Source of the DNA: Clostridia bacterium
GTDB taxonomy: Bacteria > Bacillota > Clostridia > Oscillospirales > CAG-272
Reading direction: 5' to 3'
Assembly: GCA_017411935.1 (NCBI GenBank)
Contig: JAFQPC010000132.1
Coordinates: forward strand, 1-11,000
Length of the DNA stretch: 11,000 nt
Positions 6,451 through 11,000 of this stretch are shown here, piece after piece. The notes under the pieces were generated by a model, which saw only the letters and a list, made by a program, of their open reading frames with translations, was not told the DNA's origin and ran no database searches. Position 1 is the first letter of the stretch, and each line of letters starts with the position of its first letter. The position numbers and the translations under genes were made by a program.

Positions 6451-7404
6451 ATGACGAATATTCGTAAATATTATCTTGGAATTGATCTTGGCGGTACCTT
6501 TATTAAGGGCGGGATCGTGGACGATGCGGGGAAGATCCTTCTTCGCGATAAAGTTCCCACCGAAAGTGAGATGGGCGCGGACGCCGTCGTAGCCAATATC
6601 GTAACACTTTGCAAGAGCCTGATGGAGAAAGCCGATCTCTCGGTGTCGGAGCTTGTGGGGGTTGGGGTAGGTGTTCCCGGAACCGCCGACAGCGAACGGG
6701 GAGAGGTGACGTATGCCAACAATCTTGGCTGGAAGAATTTTCCGATCGCCGATCAGCTTTCCGAGGATCTTGGTCTGCCCGTAAAAATTGTCAACGATGC
6801 CAGCGCCGCAGCGCTCGGAGAAAGTAAATTCGGTTGCGGTAAGGGGTATCGCCACGTGGTGATGATCACGCTCGGGACAGGTGTCGGCGGCGGACTGATG
6901 CTTGACGGAAAGCTTTTTGAGGGAAACCGTTCTGCGGGGGCTGAGCTCGGACACGTTGTTGTGATGGCGGGCGGAGAGCCGTGTACCTGCGGTCGGCGCG
7001 GATGCCTCGAAGCCTATGCGTCTGCTACGGCTCTGATCCGCGACACGAAGCGTGCGATGGAAAGAGATCCCGAGAGTAAGCTCTGGGAGATCGGTTCGCT
7101 TGATGCCGTGACGGGAAAAACGGCGTTTGATTATTTGGACAAGGACGAAAGCGCCAGAGAGGTCGTCGAGCGCTATATCGAAATGCTCGGTGTCGGCATT
7201 GTCGATATCGCGAACCTCATTCGTCCTGAGATCATCATTCTCGGCGGCGGTGTGTGCCACGAGGGCGATCGGCTCATTCGTCCTTTGCAGGAGATGCTCG
7301 ATCGTGAGATCCATGGGGGAGACATCGGCCCTGCGGTGAAAATCGTGACGGCAGAGCTTGGTAACGACGCGGGTCTTCTTGGCGCGGCGGCACTGTTGAT
7401 GTAA
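6451..7404 (+). CDS. glcK: ROK-family glucokinase
   Basis: 317 residues, typical of clostridial ROK glucokinases, which phosphorylate glucose with ATP at the start of glycolysis. The domain is complete: phosphate motif DLGGT (12-16), catalytic D116 in IVNDASAAALGE, GTGVGGG (142-148), and the ROK zinc site with H168 (ELGH), C178, C180 and C185 (CTCGRRGCLEAY). There is no N-terminal DNA-binding domain, unlike the ROK regulator at 215-1300. I chose the ATG at 6451 because TTAGGAG lies 7-13 bases before it; an in-frame ATG at 6424 has no such site. It has its own promoter and ends at the bidirectional hairpin near 7411-7448, so it is monocistronic. Glucose is the likeliest substrate, but related kinases for fructose, mannose or N-acetyl sugars share these motifs. 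Confidence 0.92.
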   Translation: MTNIRKYYLGIDLGGTFIKGGIVDDAGKILLRDKVPTESEMGADAVVANIVTLCKSLMEKADLSVSELVGVGVGVPGTADSERGEVTYANNLGWKNFPIADQLSEDLGLPVKIVNDASAAALGESKFGCGKGYRHVVMITLGTGVGGGLMLDGKLFEGNRSAGAELGHVVVMAGGEPCTCGRRGCLEAYASATALIRDTKRAMERDPESKLWEIGSLDAVTGKTAFDYLDKDESAREVVERYIEMLGVGIVDIANLIRPEIIILGGGVCHEGDRLIRPLQEMLDREIHGGDIGPAVKIVTAELGNDAGLLGAAALLM

Positions 7405-7410
7405 ATGAAA

Positions 7411-7449
7411 AAATAAAAAAGACGGCTCTCGCTGAGAGCCGCTTTTTTA
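7411..7449. terminator. bidirectional rho-independent terminator
   Basis: An almost perfect palindrome: AAAAAAG, then GGCTCTC-GCT-GAGAGCC, then GCTTTTTT. It has a T-run on both strands and lies between the convergent glucokinase and FliB-type genes. The TAA of the minus-strand gene (7447-7449) falls within its T-run arm. Confidence 0.9.
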
Positions 7450-8331
7450 TTGCAGTAAGGCAAGGGTATTTTCCTCGGAATATTCAATTTCCTCTGAAAT
7501 GATGCTTGCCAAGGTTGCGATCTCCCGCAACGATTCTGCTCCCTCGGAGCAGAGCAAAGAAGCGAACAGTCGCTCACAAAACAGGCAAAAGGAGAGTCGG
7601 TCGCAAAAATCGTCGGCATCAAATGCTTCGGTGCAGTGACGGTAGAGAAGATATGACAGAAATCGTTTTAGAAATTCGTCCGCTCCCTCGGGACGACACG
7701 ATGATGAATAGTTCATCAATAATGCTTTGTGATCGGGATCGAGATATTCCAAGGAGTCAAGGATTTCGAGCCAACGGTTGTCCTCGCCTGCCTCGATGGA
7801 ATATTTGCGGTAAATTTTGTCGAGCGCGGTGGAGTAGTCGTACGCCGTGTTCTGCAAGATCGCATAGATTTCACTGCGCTCGGCACGCCCGTCAAAGTCA
7901 ATGGAATCGGGTGCTACGTCAACCTCGCCGATCTCCACGATCTCCGCATCGTCCGACGAGGAGAGAATGATCCTTGCCGCCTCGGGACAGGACATGCCAA
8001 TGCCAACCTCGGCAACGCTCGTGTAATTATAAAATCGTGGGTGCTCACGGCAGATATCGCAAAGATAGTCTTCGCCGACGTTCGTGATGATGTTGCAAAG
8101 TCCCCGTTCGTCAAGATGGGGGCATCGGTCGTCCTTGGTGAGGCAAAAGTGAGGTGTTCCTTCGGCGGAAATACTGTCCGTGATGGAAGAAGCATACTCG
8201 TGCTTCAGAGCTTTGTATTTTTCAAACGTGTCTCGGTCAATGTCGATTTCCCAACCGATACAACAGCTGTGCTCGCATCGGTCAGCGATGCAGTGGAATT
8301 TTTTGTAGTACTTGGGAGCATAAAGCTTCAT
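7447..8331 (-). CDS. FliB-like Cys-rich protein (flagellin lysine-N-methylase family)
   Basis: 294 residues. The N-terminal third holds the Cys pattern of the FliB/YkgJ-type metal-binding family: C14, C19, C23, C24 (RCEHSCCIGW), C63, C70, C79 (RCPHLDERGLCN), C91, C94 (CDICREHPRFY) and C115 (GMSCPEAAR). FliB in Salmonella methylates flagellin lysines, and the cysteines are thought to hold an iron-sulfur cluster. No flagellar gene is present in the window, and this protein is shorter than Salmonella FliB (about 400 residues), so another methylation target or another reaction is likely. The start MKLYAPKYYKKF is typical of clostridial members, and AAAGGAA precedes the ATG. It has its own promoter and is transcribed towards the glucokinase. 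The family call is firm; the function is not. Confidence 0.8.
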   Translation of the reverse strand: MKLYAPKYYKKFHCIADRCEHSCCIGWEIDIDRDTFEKYKALKHEYASSITDSISAEGTPHFCLTKDDRCPHLDERGLCNIITNVGEDYLCDICREHPRFYNYTSVAEVGIGMSCPEAARIILSSSDDAEIVEIGEVDVAPDSIDFDGRAERSEIYAILQNTAYDYSTALDKIYRKYSIEAGEDNRWLEILDSLEYLDPDHKALLMNYSSSCRPEGADEFLKRFLSYLLYRHCTEAFDADDFCDRLSFCLFCERLFASLLCSEGAESLREIATLASIISEEIEYSEENTLALLQ

Positions 8332-8368
8332 AGTCGTTCCTTTGATATATCATAAAATATTTGATTTC

Positions 8369-8397
8369 ATTATAGCACAAAACGGGGAAGTTTTCAA
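8369..8397 (-). promoter_or_regulatory. sigma-A promoter for the FliB-like gene
   Basis: On the minus strand -35 TTGAAA (8392-8397), a 17-base spacer and -10 TATAAT (8369-8374) lie about 38 bases before the ATG. It faces away from the plus-strand promoter that begins at 8411, leaving 13 bases between the two -35 boxes. Confidence 0.82.
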
Positions 8398-8410
8398 TGG
8401 GAAGATCATA

Positions 8411-8451
8411 TTGACAGATGAGAATATTTCTGCTATAATTAACGTAGTAAA
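8411..8451 (+). repeat. promoter-bearing direct repeat, copy 1
   Basis: Contains -35 TTGACA (8411-8416), a 17-base spacer and -10 TATAAT (8434-8439), then TAACGTAGTAAA. The 41 bases match 9107-9147 with a single difference (T at 8428 against G at 9124). This copy drives the small membrane protein gene at 8474. No terminator hairpin precedes it, unlike copies 2 and 3. Identity between the copies stops sharply after GTAGTAAA. Confidence 0.9.
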
Positions 8452-8473
8452 GGTTGGAATAAAGGGAGAGCTT

Positions 8474-9058
8474 ATGCTAAAGACAAGAAAGCCAAAGATA
8501 GTTACTGTAATTATTGCTTTGTTTATTTTAATAGGAGGTACAGTATACTTTTTATTAGATGCACCCGTCGCAGACCAATCGAGCAATCAGAGTAAGGAAT
8601 ATGGAAAATATAATCGCTTTGTTTCGAAATCGTTAGAGAACGATTTTCGGGGAGCTCTTCCAAAATCACTGTCCGACAAGGAAAAGGTGTTAAATTATTC
8701 ATATCAATATCAATGTTCAATGTTTGGTGATCCAAGATTTCATATTCAGTTGCAGTGTCAATACGAAAACGTCGAGGATTTTTATGCAGAAGAAAAACGA
8801 ATCCGCAATTTGAGCGACGAAAATTCATGTTTTGACGATACGTATGAATATTTTTTGATTTCTGGTTCGGAACAGGAAATTTCAAATGCGCTGGACGATA
8901 TGACATACGATGGTGCGAAATATATTTTTGAAATCGTAGGTGTTTCGCAAGAAACTCGCACAATTGAATATTTTGTTGCATATCAGTGGGATGGGGCTGT
9001 ATCCGATGAAAATGTTGTGGCTTTTTTATCACGAGTGAGCAGTTCAATAGAGACCTGA
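8474..9058 (+). CDS. membrane-anchored protein of unknown function
   Basis: 194 residues, not recognised. There is a basic N-terminus (MLKTRKPK), one hydrophobic segment (about 9-28, ending GGTVYFLL) and then a polar, acidic, Tyr-rich domain that would lie outside the membrane. I see no lipobox. The ATG at 8474 has AAAGGGAGAG just upstream; the frame is open back to 8342, but that part would cross the promoter repeat. Its base composition and codon use are more A+T-rich than those of the metabolic genes to the left. It is transcribed from copy 1 of the promoter repeat and ends at a strong hairpin, so it forms a one-gene cassette next to the Rhs cassette. An immunity or accessory protein left from an earlier Rhs tip is possible, but nothing in the sequence proves it. 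Confidence 0.75.
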   Translation: MLKTRKPKIVTVIIALFILIGGTVYFLLDAPVADQSSNQSKEYGKYNRFVSKSLENDFRGALPKSLSDKEKVLNYSYQYQCSMFGDPRFHIQLQCQYENVEDFYAEEKRIRNLSDENSCFDDTYEYFLISGSEQEISNALDDMTYDGAKYIFEIVGVSQETRTIEYFVAYQWDGAVSDENVVAFLSRVSSSIET

Positions 9059-9074
9059 AGAAAATTGATATTTT

Positions 9075-9108
9075 CCCCGAGACGCTTCGGCGCCTCGGGG
9101 TTCTTCTT
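9075..9108 (+). terminator. rho-independent terminator, copy A of terminator-promoter module
   Basis: CCCCGAG-A-CGC pairs with GCG-C-CTCGGGG around a TTCG loop (9075-9100; one A/C mismatch) and is followed by TTCTTCTT. The final TT is also the start of the -35 box TTGACA (9107), so the terminator of the left gene runs straight into the promoter of the Rhs fragment. Confidence 0.85.
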
Positions 9109-9147
9109 GACAGATGAGAATATGTCTGCTATAATTAACGTAGTAAA
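9107..9147 (+). repeat. promoter-bearing direct repeat, copy 2
   Basis: -35 TTGACA (9107-9112), a 17-base spacer and -10 TATAAT (9130-9135). One base differs from copy 1. Immediately after GTAGTAAA the sequence becomes Rhs-type coding sequence with no usual start codon or ribosome site, so the repeat end looks like a recombination junction. Confidence 0.9.
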
Positions 9148-9231
9148 CAATGTCTTGCAAGCTTTGACAACAACACGTTCTCGTACAACGCTTCGGGAAT
9201 CCGAACGAGAAAGAATAATATTACGTATCTC

Positions 9232-10260
9232 TTGGACGGCAACAAGATCCTCAAGCAGAGCGAGGACGGAATGGATCTGACGTTCTATTACGGAATGAGC
9301 GGAATTCTCGGCTTTAATTATGACGGCAGAGATTACTTCTATTTCAAGAACCTGCAGGGAGACGTGTACGAGATTTATGAGGCACAGTATTATGAGCCGA
9401 TGTGCGTTGCAAAGTACGTATACGACGCATGGGGTAAGATCGTTTCGATCACCGATGGCAACGGTAACGACGTATCGAATGACCCGACGCATATTGCAAA
9501 CATCAACCCGATCAGATACAGAAGCTACTACTACGACAGAGAAACCAATCTGTACTATCTCGAAAGCAGATACTACGATCCTGAGACGGGTAGATTCCTG
9601 AATGCGGACAATATTAAAAACCTGCAGTCTAAAACGATTCAGGGTGCGAATCTTTATGCGTATTGTTTGAATAATCCCGTCATTTATGCAGATGAAAAGG
9701 GAAAAATTTGCAATATACTCATTGGAGCGATTGTTGGTGCCGTTGTTGGAGCATTTATTTCGGCTGCTTCGCAAATAGTAGATGAAATGAAAGAAGAGGA
9801 AGTGGAAGAGGAATCAGAATCCGAAGAAGAGAAAAATCTTTTTAAAACCGGAGAATTTTGGGCGAAAGTTGTGGTTGCTGCGGGAATTGGAGCTGTGACC
9901 GGCGGGTTTGCTGCATCTGGCGTTGGATTAGTAGGACAGGTACTACTTAATTCGGCGTCGGGTGCCGGTAGCAGTATGATTGAACTGGCAATTGATGGCG
10001 AAAAAAATTGGGAGAATTATGTTATGAGGGGTGCAGAAGGAGCTACCATAGGAGCTATTTCCGGAAGAATCGGTGGTCCCGGTACGGCTAGTAAACACGT
10101 GACGAATTCCTTTAAACGAGTCTTGAAAAACGGAAACTTTTCCTACTATTTTTCTCAAATCAAGTATCAAGCATATCTTGATGGTAAAAAGGCAATTCCA
10201 AGTATTTTCAAGGCGGCGTTGCCATCTGGGACCAAAATTGCAATCAAAGCTTTAATTTAG
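9232..10260 (+). CDS. orphan Rhs C-terminal fragment with putative toxin tip
   Basis: 342 residues counted from the TTG at 9232. This is the end of an Rhs/YD-repeat protein. It has one YD-like repeat (KYVYDAWGKIVSITDGNGN, 61-79) and the Rhs core (NPIRYRSYYYDRETNLYYL at 92-110, SRYYDPETGRFLNAD at 112-126, NLYAYCLNNPVIY at 140-152). A variable tip follows: a Gly-rich hydrophobic segment (161-183), an acidic stretch (185-200), a second Gly-rich hydrophobic segment (211-245) and a basic end (about 286-342). The tip is not recognised and shows no catalytic motif that I can name. The YD-type frame is open back to 9139 with no ATG, GTG or TTG before 9232; the first ATG is at 9271, with GAGG just before it. 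The large N-terminal body with delivery signals is missing, so this is an orphan or silent tip, or a pseudogene-like remnant. It lies behind a consensus promoter and is followed 9 bases later by a small membrane-protein gene. Confidence 0.8.
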   Translation: MDGNKILKQSEDGMDLTFYYGMSGILGFNYDGRDYFYFKNLQGDVYEIYEAQYYEPMCVAKYVYDAWGKIVSITDGNGNDVSNDPTHIANINPIRYRSYYYDRETNLYYLESRYYDPETGRFLNADNIKNLQSKTIQGANLYAYCLNNPVIYADEKGKICNILIGAIVGAVVGAFISAASQIVDEMKEEEVEEESESEEEKNLFKTGEFWAKVVVAAGIGAVTGGFAASGVGLVGQVLLNSASGAGSSMIELAIDGEKNWENYVMRGAEGATIGAISGRIGGPGTASKHVTNSFKRVLKNGNFSYYFSQIKYQAYLDGKKAIPSIFKAALPSGTKIAIKALI

Positions 10261-10269
10261 GAGAAAGTA

Positions 10270-10671
10270 ATGTATATTATTGGCATGGTTTTACTTAATG
10301 TAGTTCCTTATGTGGTTGATTCTTGGTACGCACGAGGAGTTTTTGTTGTTATTGGATATTCAAGAAGATATGGGCATGGAAAAAGTGCCAAACGAGCGAC
10401 AAAGCATTATAAGAGCAACTGGTCTTTTTGGCAAAGAATGTTATGGGTTCCTGTGTTTAAGGAACAATATGAAGCAAAATATCGAAGAATGGCATATTTA
10501 GAATATATTCATCTTTTGTTAACTATGATAACGACGTCTTGTTATTTGATTTATGAAATATGGTGTCCTCAAATATATTTTGGGTTCGTTAATCTGTTTA
10601 TAGTAAATGGTGCTTTCTTCATTTTTAGATATCTTCATGACAATCGCATTGCCACCACAACTAAGCGTTAA
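10270..10671 (+). CDS. small membrane protein, candidate immunity protein of the Rhs tip
   Basis: 133 residues, not recognised. There are hydrophobic segments at about 3-16 and 22-30, a basic middle part (31-75, rich in K, R, W and Y), then two more at about 77-97 and 101-121, so three or four membrane passes. The ATG lies 9 bases after the Rhs-fragment stop, and TAGGAGAAAG overlaps that stop, so the two genes are probably cotranslated. A small A+T-rich gene directly behind an Rhs tip is usually its immunity gene, and a membrane location would suit a toxin acting on the membrane. This function is inferred from position alone. It ends just before the second copy of the terminator-promoter module. 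Confidence 0.7.
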   Translation: MYIIGMVLLNVVPYVVDSWYARGVFVVIGYSRRYGHGKSAKRATKHYKSNWSFWQRMLWVPVFKEQYEAKYRRMAYLEYIHLLLTMITTSCYLIYEIWCPQIYFGFVNLFIVNGAFFIFRYLHDNRIATTTKR

Positions 10672-10703
10672 AAAAATCCAAGATACAAAAACAAATAAAA
10701 AAT

Positions 10704-10739
10704 CCCCCGAGGTATTTTGGTGCCTCGGGGGTCTTCTTG
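10704..10739 (+). terminator. rho-independent terminator, copy B of terminator-promoter module
   Basis: CCCCCGAGG (10704-10712) pairs with CCTCGGGGG (10723-10731) and is followed by TCTTCTT. It closes the Rhs tip and candidate immunity unit. As in copy A, the T-run leads directly into a TTGACA -35 box (10737). Confidence 0.85.
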
Positions 10740-10765
10740 ACAAGCGGGAATATTTTTGGTATAAG
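10737..10765 (+). promoter_or_regulatory. diverged third copy of the promoter element
   Basis: -35 TTGACA (10737-10742), a 17-base spacer and -10 TATAAG (10760-10765). The spacer keeps the GGGAATATTTTTGG pattern related to GAGAATATTTCTGC of copies 1 and 2. No protein gene follows within the window; the promoter would transcribe the structured element at 10784-10912. Confidence 0.7.
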
Positions 10766-10783
10766 AGGATACAGGCTTTGGCC

Positions 10784-10912
10784 GGAGGATTCGGTCTCGT
10801 CGCGACACCGCAAAGCCGAGGTTTGATTTCGGCTTTGCTACGCTCCTCGGTCAGTCGCGGCTCTGACAACACACTGTGTTGTCATTCACTACCGCTCCCC
10901 TTCGAATCCTCC
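10784..10912. repeat. structured repeat with terminal inverted repeats (MITE-like or ncRNA-like)
   Basis: The ends are GGAGGATTCG (10784-10793) and CGAATCCTCC (10903-10912). Inside are GCAAAGCCGA / TCGGCTTTGC (about 10810-10838), a TCGCGAC / GTCGCG pair and GACAACAC-ACT-GTGTTGTC (about 10864-10882). I see no open frame of note. The nested hairpins suggest a mobile palindromic repeat. The upstream promoter and the hairpin at 10940-10961 would also suit a short structured RNA. Confidence 0.65.
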
Positions 10913-11000
10913 TATTGCAAATTCTGCCAAACAAAAGAACACCAAGCCACGTGGCTTGGTGTTCTTTTGTTTGGCAGAATTTGCAATAGGAGGATTCGAA
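10901..11000. repeat. perfect 100-bp palindrome at the window end
   Basis: Bases 10901-10950 are the exact reverse complement of 10951-11000, with no spacer; the centre is CCACGTGG. The inner part (CACCAAGCCAC/GTGGCTTGGTG followed by TTCTTTTG) would work as a terminator on either strand. The arms reach the last base of the window, so their true length is unknown. A natural inverted repeat or a fold-back assembly artefact are both possible. Confidence 0.95.

Noticed and set aside
6364..7314. Long open frame (316 codons) on the minus strand
   Set aside because: It lies antisense to the glucokinase gene, which has all ROK motifs. The antisense protein has no recognisable domain and no ribosome site.
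8983..9774. Long open frame (263 codons) on the minus strand
   Set aside because: It runs antisense through the end of the membrane-protein gene, a terminator, a promoter repeat and the Rhs core, so it is a shadow frame.
10519..10872. Open frame of 117 codons on the minus strand
   Set aside because: It crosses the structured repeat, the promoter and the terminator, and overlaps the candidate immunity gene; it is most likely a spurious frame carried by the repeat.
10890..10912. TTCGAATCC resembling the T-loop of a tRNA
   Set aside because: I could not find an acceptor stem, D-arm or anticodon arm around it; it is part of the repeat's terminal inverted repeat.
1..11000. CRISPR array or transposase/integrase gene
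   Set aside because: I saw no regularly spaced direct repeats with spacers, and no transposase or recombinase motifs in any frame of note. The repeats present are palindromic or promoter modules.

Overview
The window looks like a chromosomal segment of a gut-type anaerobic Clostridia (Oscillospiraceae/Ruminococcaceae-like), probably uncultured. This is inferred from the T-box leader, the strong TTGACA-N17-TATAAT promoters, the FliB-type Cys-rich protein, the clostridial Rhs fragment and the small palindromic repeats at both ends. I cannot name a species.

Positions 1-6261 are almost entirely minus-strand metabolic genes. Read in the direction of transcription (right to left) they are: a metal-dependent amidohydrolase and a MaoC-type hydratase (one likely operon from a promoter near 6332-6360); then a T-box leader with its own consensus promoter, controlling a 767-residue fusion of HTH, cupin and acyl-CoA synthetase; then, after a terminator and a new promoter, a D-amino-acid transaminase-like enzyme (class IV) and a ROK-family regulator 3 bases behind it. 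The best specifier candidate in the T-box is AUC (Ile). Together with the acyl-CoA ligase this suggests activation of a branched-chain acid for isoleucine synthesis, which is an inference. The left edge (about 8-132) is a MITE-like inverted repeat.

Positions 6261-8474 hold a plus-strand ROK glucokinase whose promoter is divergent from the amidohydrolase promoter. It ends at a bidirectional hairpin shared with a convergent minus-strand FliB-type Cys-rich protein.

Positions 8400-11000 form an accessory region on the plus strand. A 41-bp promoter-bearing repeat occurs twice with one mismatch (8411-8451 and 9107-9147), and a diverged copy lies at 10737-10765. The last two copies directly follow a CCCCGAG-stem terminator. 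Between these modules lie a small membrane-anchored protein, a headless Rhs C-terminal fragment with a putative toxin tip, and a small membrane protein that may be its immunity partner. The right edge carries a structured repeat (10784-10912) and a perfect 100-bp palindrome (10901-11000) that reaches the last base of the window.

The strongest candidates for something new are the T-box-controlled regulator-enzyme fusion and the promoter-driven orphan Rhs tip/immunity cassette flanked by repeated terminator-promoter modules.
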